Assembly (NCBI GenBank): GCA_963743425.1 | Contig: CAVUPU010000002.1 | Coordinates: forward strand, 992,001 to 1,056,000 | Reading direction: 5' to 3' | DNA from: JAJVID01 sp963743425 | GTDB lineage: Bacteria; Acidobacteriota; Blastocatellia; RBC074 | DNA length: 64,000 nt | Part shown: piece after piece, positions 8,729 to 17,829 of the stretch | Layout of the letters: each line of letters begins with the position of its first letter | Position numbering within the stretch: the first letter of the stretch is position 1 | Notes under the pieces: model-generated | The model's database searches: none | What the model was told of the DNA's origin: nothing | What the model saw: the letters and a program-made list of their open reading frames with translations, nothing else | Made by a program: the position numbers and the translations under genes

Positions 8729-9280
8729 CTAACGCCTGTATTCGGAGAGGAAATTCGGCGCGGCGAATTCGACTTCGCCGTCCGCCTCGATCTGGTTGGC
8801 GACTTCCAGCGTGCGCAAACCCTCCGGCTCATTCACTTTGACGATGAACTGCGCGGGCGCGAATTCGTTCTGGCGGGCGACGGTCACGCCGTATCTCTTC
8901 TCGAAGATTTTGAGTTCTCCGGCAGATGGAACTTTCTTGAAACGCACGCAGATTTCGTCGGTGAGTATCCGGCGCAGATCGCTGGCCGGATCGCGCAGCA
9001 CAGGCGTGAAAAATTCGATGGCGCCTTCGTCGAGTAATCGCTGGATGCTCTCCAACAGTTCATCGCGCTTCTTCTTATCCGCCAATTTAACGATGAAAAG
9101 GCGCTGGTTTGCAATCTCATGCAGATCACCGAATGCGCCCAAGGCGTCGCGAATTGCAGTCCGCGCAGGCTCGGCATAGCGAACAGACCAGACGTCATCC
9201 AGCGATTCAAGCCAGACGGTCTTCTCTCCCTGGCGATAGGAGATCCGATCAGCTCTGAGGCCGGACTTTTGCGTATTCAT
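8729..9280 (-). CDS. free-standing subtilase prodomain-like protein
   Basis: 183 residues. The C-terminal half (ILTDEICVRFKK, KIFEKRYGVTVARQNEFAPAQFIVKV, LEVANQIEADGEVEFAAPNFLSEYR) parallels, segment by segment, the prodomain of the subtilase just downstream (IATREIAVRFKPG, NILAGLNLAVIRPNEFNKQQYIVAS, ANSLAELDEEVEYAAPNFVSEYRK). It stops exactly where that protein begins its catalytic domain. The fold is the fervidolysin-like prodomain. It could act in trans as an inhibitor or chaperone of the protease, or be a truncated paralogue; the clean stop after SEYRR and the intact frame favour a real gene. Confidence 0.7.
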   Translation of the reverse strand: MNTQKSGLRADRISYRQGEKTVWLESLDDVWSVRYAEPARTAIRDALGAFGDLHEIANQRLFIVKLADKKKRDELLESIQRLLDEGAIEFFTPVLRDPASDLRRILTDEICVRFKKVPSAGELKIFEKRYGVTVARQNEFAPAQFIVKVNEPEGLRTLEVANQIEADGEVEFAAPNFLSEYRR

Positions 9281-9412
9281 AAGCCTCTTCCTCGTTCACC
9301 CTAGTTAACCCTACCAAGTGAGTCACGGCGAACAACAGTCTCAAATAAAGCTTCATTCATCGAGCTATTGCTCAAGTCGGGATTTCCTGGCCAGCGTATT
9401 TCATATAAAAGT

Positions 9413-9631
9413 TTACCACGACGGAACATCGGGAGAACAGAGAAAAAAGTCGAAGTTGGCGAAGCGCGCGTCGCTCAACGCGTCGGTGACCTGCATTGAT
9501 TTGCCAAATTCGAGCGAATGGACGAAGACGGCGCACATGCGGTTCTTCAACTGCTTCGTATGAGTGATCCACTTGCTGTCGGGCGACCAGTCCGGCGAGT
9601 AGAAAAAGGTAGTCTCCTTTTCAAGATCGCT
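9413..9631 (-). pseudogene. tricorn-protease beta-propeller fragment
   Basis: One frame between stop codons encodes FYSPDWSPDSKWITHTKQL, then AVFVHSLEFGKSMQVTDALSDARF and NFDFFLCSPD. This matches the WD40-like propeller blades of secreted tricorn-like S41 proteases (SPDWSPDSKWIAY..., ...VTDGMSDARY). There is no start codon or neighbouring domain. It is probably a leftover of the gene whose ends survive at 10866-11669. Confidence 0.65.
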
Positions 9632-9648
9632 TCAGCGCGAATGGGGAA

Positions 9649-10110
9649 TCACCGATTCTGCAGCCGGCGAGTTTCGTCCTCAACGACGCTGCCCGGCGGC
9701 GCTTCTGAAACAAGCGAGCCGGTTTGCAGAGCCAGCGGTTGCGATTCATATAACGGATTCGTTGGCGCCGGTTGAATCTGTGGTTGCTGGAAGTAACCAG
9801 GCTGAATAGCAGTCGGCGCGCCTGGGTAACGTTTCTGCATATTGTGGCTCAGTATCATCCGAACAATGGCTATGGGAACCAAAAATGGAAGCGCGCCCAG
9901 CAAGATCGGTGAAAAGATCAGCAACAGAACCACGAGCCACATCTTCTGCCCGGATGAAAAACCTGAAAGCGCATTGGACCACGCGGAAGCGCCGAGAGGC
10001 GAGGATCCGCCGCTTGCGACGAAATCTATCACCTGCGCCAGCGCCATTCCGCAGCTCTTGCAATACTTCGTCGTCTCCACAATTTGTACGCCGCATTTCG
10101 GGCAAAACAT
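9649..10110 (-). CDS. zinc-ribbon membrane protein
   Basis: 153 residues from ATG 10110 (GGAG upstream); a longer frame to 10254 has no support. An N-terminal CxxC...CxxC zinc ribbon (MFCPKCGVQIVETTKYCKSCG) is followed by a linker, one strongly hydrophobic stretch (MWLVVLLLIFSPILLGALPF) and a Gln/Pro-rich tail ending PGSVVEDETRRLQNR. The same tail motif ends the zinc-ribbon proteins at 14535-15098 and, in weaker form, 10127-10636. Function is unknown; zinc ribbons of this type often bind partners or nucleic acid. Confidence 0.8.
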   Translation of the reverse strand: MFCPKCGVQIVETTKYCKSCGMALAQVIDFVASGGSSPLGASAWSNALSGFSSGQKMWLVVLLLIFSPILLGALPFLVPIAIVRMILSHNMQKRYPGAPTAIQPGYFQQPQIQPAPTNPLYESQPLALQTGSLVSEAPPGSVVEDETRRLQNR

Positions 10111-10126
10111 TTCAATGGCTCCGAGG

Positions 10127-10636
10127 TTAAAAGTTGAGTCGTGACGTGGTTTGCTCGGTGACGCTCGACGGATGCCCCATCTTCGTTGTGTCCACAATCT
10201 GCTGGCCGGAACCCGCAACTGGCGCGCTATACGCCGCTGGTAAAGTGGGGCCACGAGGAGACGCGCTTTTCTTCGAGGGCGCAGGCTCTTCTTCGGAAAA
10301 GATTTTAGATATCAGGCGCTTCATATAGCCAGACACACCGATGAGCGACATAAGCGCTACCCAATAGAAGAAGACGACGACCAGCGCTGGCGGCTTTATC
10401 CACTGATGAGTCACAGTCGGTAGAAGTAACAAGGCGCCGATAAACATCAACGTAGCTCCCAATAAAGCGCCCCTTTTGACCAGGGAACGTCGGGGCTTCG
10501 GCGGCTTCTCTTCATCCGCGGCAAAGACGCCATTGTTTGCCAGCAACTCAGCCACGCCCTCCAGCCGGAAACCACAGCCAGGGCAGAATCGGACATTATT
10601 TGAGGCCGTCTGGTGACCGCATTTTGGACAATACAT
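10127..10636 (-). CDS. zinc-ribbon membrane protein
   Basis: 169 residues; GGAGG precedes ATG 10636. Zinc ribbon MYCPKCGHQ...RFCPGCGFRL, then two membrane segments (GALLGATLMFIGALLLLP and PALVVVFFYWVALMSLIGV), then a basic linker and a tail ending PSSVTEQTTSRLNF. It lies 16 bases upstream of the paralogue 9649-10110 on the same strand and is probably co-transcribed with it. The conserved tail suggests a docking or processing signal. No function can be assigned. Confidence 0.8.
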   Translation of the reverse strand: MYCPKCGHQTASNNVRFCPGCGFRLEGVAELLANNGVFAADEEKPPKPRRSLVKRGALLGATLMFIGALLLLPTVTHQWIKPPALVVVFFYWVALMSLIGVSGYMKRLISKIFSEEEPAPSKKSASPRGPTLPAAYSAPVAGSGQQIVDTTKMGHPSSVTEQTTSRLNF

Positions 10637-10774
10637 TCAAGCCTCCTGTTCATCGGCGAATTAAATGCAACTACGCAATTTGCCGGACGGTGTTCAGAGT
10701 ACCGGCTTTAGCCGGCGGCGTTCAGTCGCGAAAACCTGCCGACTCTCCTGGTCTTTGAGAAATAATTGCAAGGA

Positions 10775-10843
10775 GTGTGGCGCGAGTTGTTTACTCGCGC
10801 CGCCTTCCGCCGAAGCAGCGCGAGTAAACAACTCGCGCCACAC
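10775..10843. repeat. 26-bp inverted repeat
   Basis: Arms 10775-10800 (gtgtggcgcgagttgttt...) and 10818-10843 are exact reverse complements with a 17-base loop. It lies between the start of a zinc-ribbon gene and the 3' end of the tricorn-like gene. Just to its left is a smaller hairpin, ccggctttagccgg, like the element inside senA. Confidence 0.85.
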
Positions 10844-10865
10844 CGTTATCGAATGCCGCATTCGA

Positions 10866-11669
10866 TCAATTCTGTCCTGTGCGCCCGCCCTGCCCTGTCG
10901 TTACAACGGGATTGCTCTGGTGATAATTCGGGAAAGCCGGACGTTTGTGTTGCGGGCGCGGATTCTTCTTCAGCTCTTGCAGCAGGTACTCGACGGTTCT
11001 TTCGAGCTGCGGGGCACGTCCCTGTCGCCACGCCGCCGGATCGAACTCGACCTCGATGTCGGGGCCGACGCCGGCGTTCTCAACTTCCCATTCACCGTTC
11101 AGGCCATAGACCGCCGCGTCGGGCGCGGTGTGGCCGCCTCCGTCCATCAACGGCGGTGGGCGGAACGAAGCGATCAGACCGCCCCACGTGCGTTTGCCGA
11201 TAAGTGGGCCGAGCTTCATCTTGCGGAAAAACCACGGCATCGCGTCGCCGCCCGATCCGGCCAGTTCGTTGATGATCATGGCCTTCGGGCAGTAGATCGC
11301 GCCCGCCGGAACCGGCACGTCCTGACTGCCTTCGCGGAAATGGATCATGCTCAGATACTGGCGACTCAGGAGTTGCACGACGTAATCGGCCAGCGCCCCG
11401 CCGCTGTTGAAACGTTCGTCAATCACCGCGCCGTCTTTGTTGGTCTGCGAGAAGAAGTAGCGGTTGAAGCTGGTGTAGCCGACGCCGGTCGTCAGGCGTT
11501 GGGCGTCGCCTCCAGTCTGCGGCGCGCTCCACAGATCGCCCGCGTAAACGAAGACGACCTGAGAGCCGTTGACCGCCGGCTTTTGCAGGAGAGTTGGGGT
11601 TTCGGTTTGGGCGAAGCAGACGCTCGCCACAGTGAACAGAGACAGGATGGTTAAGACACAGGTTCTCAT
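10866..11669 (-). CDS. tricorn-like S41 protease with most of the gene deleted
   Basis: 267 residues with GGAG before ATG 11669 and a signal peptide (TILSLFTVASVCFAQ). It begins like a secreted tricorn-type protease (VFVYAGDLWSAPQTGGDAQR) but after LTTGVG jumps straight to the C-terminal protease domain (YTSFNRYFFSQTNKDGAVID, then the nucleophile in NELAGSGGDAMPWFFRK). Family members are over 1000 residues with a six-bladed propeller, PDZ and core domains. About 800 residues are missing, yet the frame is kept. A propeller piece survives at 9413-9631. The catalytic Ser region is present but the enzyme is unlikely to work as a tricorn. Deletion or assembly collapse are both possible. Confidence 0.8.
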   Translation of the reverse strand: MRTCVLTILSLFTVASVCFAQTETPTLLQKPAVNGSQVVFVYAGDLWSAPQTGGDAQRLTTGVGYTSFNRYFFSQTNKDGAVIDERFNSGGALADYVVQLLSRQYLSMIHFREGSQDVPVPAGAIYCPKAMIINELAGSGGDAMPWFFRKMKLGPLIGKRTWGGLIASFRPPPLMDGGGHTAPDAAVYGLNGEWEVENAGVGPDIEVEFDPAAWRQGRAPQLERTVEYLLQELKKNPRPQHKRPAFPNYHQSNPVVTTGQGGRTGQN

Positions 11670-11826
11670 TTCTCCTTGCTTTGATCGCAGGTCTCGATCA
11701 CTGACGAGCTGAAAAAACGAGTGTAATTTCCCGCTTCATACAGTTCCTCTGTGATTTGAGTTGACACCCAGATTGACGCCTAGTTTGATTGCGAATGCTA
11801 CTTGAACTAAGCATTACGCATCAAGG

Positions 11827-12162
11827 ATATACATTGTTCCAGTCCAGATTGTCAGATACATCTGGCGCAAGAGCGATCCTGACACCGTGAACGTGGATGG
11901 AGCGTTCGGCGGCTGGAATTATTCCGGCGCCGACGAGTTCACTCTCAAAGCCTGGTGGGGATTCTGGATCGCCACCGGCATCGTCGGCAGGATTTCCGAC
12001 CGGATTACCTGGCGCGCCAAAGAACTGAGTGAATACACGCTCGCAAGCTGGTTCGGCATTTTCGCCTCGATGCTGGCCGTCATCGCCGCGTTGCTGGCGA
12101 TCAGAGTTGTGCGCGGCGTCAACGCCCGGCAGGAAGAGCGATACAAGCGTCTGATGGCCGCG

Positions 12163-12168
<6 letters not shown>
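11827..12168 (+). pseudogene. 3' remnant of a DUF4328 membrane protein
   Basis: The frame reads IVPVQIVRYIWRKSDPD, then WWGFWIATGIVGRISDRITW and SWFGIFASMLAVIAALLAIRVVRG, ending RQEERYKRLMAAS. This is the C-terminal half of DUF4328 proteins (…VPFLNL..PFQVVQEIWKASDP…WW..W). The N-terminal membrane half is absent: a stop lies a few codons upstream and only GTG 11887 could start a shorter protein. It overlaps the end of the convergent isomerase gene by six bases. Confidence 0.65.
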
Positions 12169-13098
<930 letters not shown>

Positions 13099-13290
13099 TC
13101 CTCATCAGCGCTTGTTGTGGTTGAATTGCGCATGTTGAAAGTTTGAAGGCGCGAAGTGTAAGCCAGAGCGAACAATTTCGGAAGCTGATGGTTGCCTTTT
13201 GCTTTTGGTTTGTGCCATAAACGGCGCCGCCGCGCGAAATTTGGCGCGTAGATGAGTTATAGAGCATCGCATTGAAAAGTTAACCTGCGC

Positions 13291-13381
13291 CGGATCAGTA
13301 CCGCGAGCGGTAGCGAGCGTGGCTTGCGGCAATGGGCTTCTTAGATGAGTCACGCTCGCTACCGCTCGCGGTACTGATCCG
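13291..13381. repeat. palindromic element, CGAGCGGTAGCGAGCG family, copy 1
   Basis: Perfect 30-base arms 13291-13320 and 13352-13381 (cggatcagtaccgcgagcgg...), loop 31 bases. An outer weaker pair (gcattgaaa / tttcaatgc) extends it. It lies in the 344-base gap between two divergent isomerase-like genes; no other feature is seen in that gap. Copies 2 and 3 are at 41492-41564 and 61229-61312. Confidence 0.92.
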
Positions 13382-13442
13382 TTGACGCCGCCTTTCAATG
13401 CAGCGCTCATAGAAGACGAGATTATGGAACAGACGGCACTAA

Positions 13443-14525
13443 ATGAAATCACGCCGACAATTCGTCAAAATAGTCGCCATCGCCGGAGCCGCAACCATGA
13501 CCGATACAACATCATTCGCGCAGGGCGCCAACCGCCGCCGTCTCAAACTCGGATTCGACAACTTCTCGATCCGCGCGATGGGCTGGAAAGCGCCGCAACT
13601 GCTCGATTACGCCGCAAAACTCAAAGTTGACACGATCCTTCTCTCCGATCTCGACGTTTATGAAAGCCACAGCGACGCCTATCTCAAAGATCTCAAGAAA
13701 AGGGCTGACGACCTGGGTGTAGAAATTCAAGCCGGCGCCGGGAGCATCTGTCCGTCGGCGAAGAGTTTCAACAAAAAATTCGGAACGGCGGAAGAGCATC
13801 TGGCCTTATTGATCCGCGTGGCGAAAACCTTAGGCTCATCCGTCGCGCGCTGTTATCAGGGCACAGCCGATGACCGCAAACTCCCCGGCGGACTCGACGC
13901 GAGATGGAAGGATACGATCAGCGTCTGCAAAGCCGCGCGCAGCCGGGCTATTGACGCAGGTGTGAAGATCGCCATCGAAAACCACGCGGGCGATATGCAG
14001 GCGTGGCAGCTCGCCAACCTGATCGAAGAGTGCGGGCGCGATTACGTCGGGGCGACGATGGATTCGGGCAACGCCACGTGGACTCTCGAAGACCCGATGG
14101 AGAATCTGGAGATCCTCGGCCCTTACGCCGCGACGACCGGCATTCGCGATTCAATGGTCTGGGAGACGAGCGAAGGCGCTTCGGTGGCCTGGACGGCGAT
14201 GGGCGAAGGGCAGGTTGATTGGCAAAAATATTTCGACCGCTTCGCCGCAGCTTGCCCCGGCGTGAGCGTCCAGCTCGAAATCATTTCCGGCGCGGTTCGC
14301 GCGTTCCCTTTTCATAAAGACGATTTCTGGAAATTTTATCGTGACCTCCGCGCGAAAGAGTTTCTCGGATTCACCGCCATGGCCAAACGCGGGCGCGCGG
14401 TCGAAGCTTTCAAAGTTCCCGAAGGCAAAGATCGAAAACCGGCCGAGCAGGAGTTTCAAAAGGCCGAACTCGAAAAGAGCGTCAACTATTGTCGCAATGT
14501 GTTGGGTTTGGGATTGAAAACCTGA
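13443..14525 (+). CDS. exported sugar phosphate isomerase/epimerase-like protein (TIM barrel)
   Basis: 360 residues. N-terminal MKSRRQFVKIVAIAGAATM is a twin-arginine-like signal followed by FAQG. The barrel shows KLGFDNFSIRAMGW, VDTILLSDLDVYESH, VEIQAGAGSICPS, IAIENHAGDMQAWQL (metal Glu), VGATMDSGNATW, GIRDSMVWE and VQLEIISG. It belongs to the same broad family as 12163-13098 but the two are not close. Its natural substrate is unknown; a sugar or inositol derivative is a reasonable guess. Confidence 0.85.
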   Translation: MKSRRQFVKIVAIAGAATMTDTTSFAQGANRRRLKLGFDNFSIRAMGWKAPQLLDYAAKLKVDTILLSDLDVYESHSDAYLKDLKKRADDLGVEIQAGAGSICPSAKSFNKKFGTAEEHLALLIRVAKTLGSSVARCYQGTADDRKLPGGLDARWKDTISVCKAARSRAIDAGVKIAIENHAGDMQAWQLANLIEECGRDYVGATMDSGNATWTLEDPMENLEILGPYAATTGIRDSMVWETSEGASVAWTAMGEGQVDWQKYFDRFAAACPGVSVQLEIISGAVRAFPFHKDDFWKFYRDLRAKEFLGFTAMAKRGRAVEAFKVPEGKDRKPAEQEFQKAELEKSVNYCRNVLGLGLKT

Positions 14526-14534
14526 GATAGATCG

Positions 14535-15098
14535 TCATCCGCGCTGTTCCGGGAACTTCCGGGTTTCGTCCTCGACCACGCTGCCAGGAGACGGCTCGGC
14601 GAGCGGGTTCGTCCTGGGCGCGTTCAATTGCGCCAATTGAGGTTGCTCGGATGGCGGTTGAAGTATGAGTTTAGGCCCTGGCGTCTGTTGCGGCATTGGA
14701 TGATGTTGTTGTTGCTGCGTGTAAAACTCTTGCAACTGCCGCTCCTGCAACCGCCGCAGTTGAGTCTTGTAACGGAACGACGCCCAGACGATGCCGAGGG
14801 GAACGAGCAGGAAAGGAATCCCGGCCATATCGCCCACATTGAACACCCCATTAACGATGGAGGCGAAGACGATCGGCGCAATGCAGACGCTGAGAATCGT
14901 CAAGGTTCTCTTCTGTTTCAACGCCAGCATCTCTGAAGTCTCCGGCAGCGGAGGCGGCGGTTGTGGGGCCGAGGGCCGAGGGAACGCCCCGGTCCCGCCG
15001 GCGGCGACGTAGTCCGTGACCTGGGCGAGCGGCAATCCGCACTGGCGGCAAAATTTGGTCGCATCCGTGTTTTGCGATCCACAACGTGGACAATACAT
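14535..15098 (-). CDS. zinc-ribbon membrane protein
   Basis: 187 residues from ATG 15098 (GGAGAG upstream). Zinc ribbon MYCPRCGSQNTDATKFCRQCGLPLAQVTDYVAAGG, close to the paralogue at 9649-10110 (…YCKSCGMALAQVIDFVASGG), two hydrophobic stretches (LTILSVCIAPIVFASIV; MAGIPFLLVPLGIVWASF), then Gln-rich sequence and the tail PGSVVEDETRKFPEQRG. Its 3' end faces the 3' end of the isomerase gene with nine bases between. Function unknown; member of a three-protein set in this window. Confidence 0.8.
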   Translation of the reverse strand: MYCPRCGSQNTDATKFCRQCGLPLAQVTDYVAAGGTGAFPRPSAPQPPPPLPETSEMLALKQKRTLTILSVCIAPIVFASIVNGVFNVGDMAGIPFLLVPLGIVWASFRYKTQLRRLQERQLQEFYTQQQQHHPMPQQTPGPKLILQPPSEQPQLAQLNAPRTNPLAEPSPGSVVEDETRKFPEQRG

Positions 15099-15112
15099 TT
15101 CACTCTCTCCAA

Positions 15113-16315
15113 TCAATTCTCGGCGTAAAAATCCGCCGCCGCGCTCACGCCTGAATCCTCGACCTTGAAACCTTCGTCCTTCAGACATTTTTCGAGCGCG
15201 CCGAGCAGCAGTAGCACATTGTTCTCCGTACTGCCCGCGCCCATCAACCCGACGCGCCAGACCTTGCCTTTGAAAACGCCGAGTCCGCCGCCGATCTCGA
15301 TGTTGAATTCGTCGAGCAACCGGTTGCGCACGCGGGCGTCGTCAACTCCTTCGGGAACCGCGACGGCGTTGAGAGTCCATAACCGGTGTTCGGGCGCGAC
15401 CGCCATCTTCAAGCCCATCGCCTCGACGCCGGCGACCAGCGCGCGATGGTTGCGCTGGTGGCGCCTGGCGCGGTCCTCCAGCCCCTCTTCGGCGACGATG
15501 CGCAGCGCCTCGTGCAGCGCGTAGTTCATAGCGATCGGCGCGGTGTGGTGATAGGCTCGCGCGCCGCCTGCGGTTTCGCCCCAGTATGCCGTCAAAAGAT
15601 TCGTGTCGAGATACCAACTGCCGACCTTCGTTTTGCGAGATTTGATCTTCTCGACCGCACGGTCGCTGAAAGTCACAGGCGCAAGCCCCGGCGGACACGA
15701 CAGCGCCTTCTGCGTCCCGGCGTAACAGGCGTCAATACGATTTCGATCAACGCCGATCGGATGCGCGCCGATGCCGGTCACCGCGTCGATCATCAAAAAA
15801 CCGTCGCGATCGTCAACTATCTCTCGCAGCGGCTCGATCCGCTGCAACACGCCCGTCGAGGTCTCGGCGTGCACGGCGAACAACACGCGCGCGTTCGATT
15901 CGCGCCAGACCTTGCGGGCTTTTTCCGGATCGACGGGCCCGCCCCATTCGCATTCGACGCGAACCGGTTTGGCGCCCGCGCGCAGGGCCATTTCATGCAT
16001 GCGCTCGCCGAAATAACCGTTGATGCAGATGACGATCTCTTCGCCAGGCTCGATCAGGTTCACGACGGCGGCCTCCATCCCGGCGCTTCCCGTACCTGAA
16101 ATCGGCATCGTCAACCGGTTGTTGGTCTCGAAGACGTAGCGTAACAACTCCTGCGTCTCGTCCATCACGCGAACGAAAAACGGGTCGAGGTGACCGACGG
16201 GCGGCGCGCTCATCATACGCAGCACACGGTCGTCGACGGGACTGGGGCCGGGGCCAAGCAGGATTCTGCGAGGCGGATTCAAGGGCGCAATCACAGGCGC
16301 ATCGGCACTTGTCAT
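15113..16315 (-). CDS. class V aminotransferase (alanine-glyoxylate / serine-glyoxylate type)
   Basis: 400 residues from ATG 16315 (a longer frame runs into repeat sequence and is not credible). Fold type I PLP enzyme: RRILLGPGPSPVDDRVLRMM at the start, substrate/cofactor motif SGTGSAGMEAAVVNL, AETSTGVL, Asp in LMIDAVTGIGAHPI and the PLP Lys in CYAGTQKALSCPPGLAP. Closest by eye to alanine-glyoxylate aminotransferase (transamination of glyoxylate to glycine) and to purine-catabolic relatives. No neighbour decides which. It lies 14 bases upstream of a zinc-ribbon gene on the same strand. Confidence 0.88.
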   Translation of the reverse strand: MTSADAPVIAPLNPPRRILLGPGPSPVDDRVLRMMSAPPVGHLDPFFVRVMDETQELLRYVFETNNRLTMPISGTGSAGMEAAVVNLIEPGEEIVICINGYFGERMHEMALRAGAKPVRVECEWGGPVDPEKARKVWRESNARVLFAVHAETSTGVLQRIEPLREIVDDRDGFLMIDAVTGIGAHPIGVDRNRIDACYAGTQKALSCPPGLAPVTFSDRAVEKIKSRKTKVGSWYLDTNLLTAYWGETAGGARAYHHTAPIAMNYALHEALRIVAEEGLEDRARRHQRNHRALVAGVEAMGLKMAVAPEHRLWTLNAVAVPEGVDDARVRNRLLDEFNIEIGGGLGVFKGKVWRVGLMGAGSTENNVLLLLGALEKCLKDEGFKVEDSGVSAAADFYAEN

Positions 16316-16409
16316 ATCGAAATGAATTCTCCAGTGTAAAAAAATGATGTTGGCAGGCAAAGGTATCATCAGTGGTAGCTCATAGTCCACTTGCCATTCC
16401 AGCCCTCTT

Positions 16410-16461
16410 CCACCCCCCCTTTCCACCCCCCTTTCCACCCCCTTTCCACCCCCCTTTCCAT
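16410..16461. repeat. tandem ccaccccccttt tract
   Basis: Four near-identical units of ccaccccc(c)ttt follow each other upstream of the aminotransferase gene. The tract is a length-variable candidate and marks the left border of the intergenic region that carries the sigma-54 promoter. Confidence 0.75.
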
Positions 16462-16631
16462 CATGGATGCGGATTCGGCCAATTCTTTCCCTGCTTTCGG
16501 GAAATCAATCCCCGAATTCCGCAGCCTTTGTAAGCTGGCTGCATTTCACTAAATGAGAGTGAGTTTTGAGAAAGCGTTCCACTTCAATCATATGTAGCAG
16601 GCGGCCGGCGATGTGTCGGCGATCTGAATGC

Positions 16632-16647
16632 TGGCACAACAAGTGCA
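16632..16647 (+). promoter_or_regulatory. sigma-54 (-24/-12) promoter
   Basis: TGGCACA-ACAA-GTGCA fits the sigma-54 consensus TGGCACG-N4-TTGCA with exact GG-to-GC spacing; two positions differ (A for G after TGGCAC, G for T at the start of -12). Transcription would begin near 16659, about 80 bases before the start of the membrane-protein gene that opens an operon encoding its own sigma-54 activator. A small inverted repeat, catttcactaaatg (16542-16555), lies about 90 bases upstream and is a possible activator site. The rest of the 426-base gap shows only the pyrimidine tract. Confidence 0.75.
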
Positions 16648-16741
16648 GATATAGATGTTGCGATTCAGTCAACAACCAACATTTCAAGTTCTTCCTGGGC
16701 GGCCTCTCCACAAAGCCGCACAGGAAGGGAAGGGAGGGTGT

Positions 16742-17647
16742 ATGAACACCGAGCGTTCAAGTCCGCAATTCGTGAAGAATATGGATGGCCCTACTCAGCC
16801 TTCAGGTTCGGGTATTGGCTATCTGATGGTGGGTATAATGGCGATCTTTCTGATCGGGGCCAACACATATGGCTTCAATCAGGCTACGGGTTTGCCGCCC
16901 TTGATTGGCTTGATCTTGGCGATTCTGGCGTTCGCAATCAGGATGTACATGCTGCGACGCCGGTCGCCGCGCGAGCGAGTCACAAGCGGCGGTCTGGAAA
17001 GGATGCTGATCTACCTGCTGCCGGCGATCCTTTCGACCGGGCTGTCGGCGTTCGCAATCTACTGCATCTTCGTGATAGACAGTGAAGCGCCTCCGAGACG
17101 GCGGCCGGCCAGGGAAAGGCTGGAGCATGCCCTCGTGGTGATTGAAAACTACTATCACGAGGTCCGAGCCAAAATCAGATCCCGGCTCGAAACCAACAAT
17201 GAGCGGTTGCGCGAGATTGATAACGAGCCTCCTACTCAGCAGCGACAGATGGAGATCGCCGATCTGAAAGAGGAGCAGCGAATGCTGAGAGGGCTGCTCC
17301 GACAAACTGCGACCGCCATCAGGCCGCCCGCATCCAATGAGCTGGCGCCGAACTATTTGTCTGACAGCGGCGGGCCGATTGACGAGGACTCCGTTCCGGG
17401 CGATCTGAGCCGGAAGTTCGATGAGGCGGCAAGCCTGCATCAACAACTGCCGGATCTCATCCGCCGCAATGTCGAGGCGCCGATGCTTGAAAGTCTGCCG
17501 GAAGACACTACATCCGGCGGCAAGCCCGAACGCTTTTTCAGGGACCTGATGGCGCTGACTGATAAAGTCAAAGGATGCCTGGCCGTGCCCATAATCCTGG
17601 AAATCTTCATCGTCATCCTCGTCCTTAGCAACCGTCCCCGCGATTAG
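16742..17647 (+). CDS. membrane protein with central coiled coil, unknown function
   Basis: 302 residues from ATG 16742, preceded by GGGAGGG. Three membrane segments near the N-terminus (YLMVGIMAIFLIGANTYG, LIGLILAILAFAIRMYML, LLPAILSTGLSAFAIYCIF), then about 165 residues of charged helix-rich sequence predicted to coil (ARERLEHALVVIENYYHEV, QQRQMEIADLKEEQRMLRG), and a last membrane segment (VPIILEIFIVILVLS). I do not recognise a family. Its place as first gene behind the sigma-54 promoter and upstream of the sensor kinase suggests a membrane sensor or an effector of the pathway. A palindrome separates it from the kinase gene. Confidence 0.8.
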   Translation: MNTERSSPQFVKNMDGPTQPSGSGIGYLMVGIMAIFLIGANTYGFNQATGLPPLIGLILAILAFAIRMYMLRRRSPRERVTSGGLERMLIYLLPAILSTGLSAFAIYCIFVIDSEAPPRRRPARERLEHALVVIENYYHEVRAKIRSRLETNNERLREIDNEPPTQQRQMEIADLKEEQRMLRGLLRQTATAIRPPASNELAPNYLSDSGGPIDEDSVPGDLSRKFDEAASLHQQLPDLIRRNVEAPMLESLPEDTTSGGKPERFFRDLMALTDKVKGCLAVPIILEIFIVILVLSNRPRD

Positions 17648-17648
17648 G

Positions 17649-17742
17649 GCGGTTTGCAATTGCGTGTACGGACAAACCGCCGCGATCGGCCTGTGATCGT
17701 GGGACAATTTGCCAAATTGTCCCACACACGCAATTGCAAATC
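17649..17742. repeat. nested hairpins between operon genes
   Basis: Outer arms ttgcaattgcgtgt (from 17654) and acacgcaattgcaa (to 17739) enclose two hairpins: gcggtttg/caaaccgc (17649-17656, 17673-17680) and gtgggacaattt-gcc-aaattgtcccac (17699-17725). No T-run follows, so it may tune rather than stop transcription between the membrane protein and the kinase. Confidence 0.8.
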
Positions 17743-17829
17743 GATCTAAAAGGAGACGGTGGCTGGGTCGCCCAACATCGCATCGCCCGCCGGCATCTCC
17801 CACGGCGGGCGACGCGAGGAGAAACAAAA

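Noticed and set aside
13198..13220. Minus-strand sigma-54 promoter before the isomerase gene (tggcacaaacc...)
   Set aside because: GC lies two bases too far from GG.
17699..17725. Second sigma-54 promoter before the kinase gene (tgggacaatttgcca)
   Set aside because: The GG-to-GC spacing is two bases short and the sequence is explained by a hairpin.
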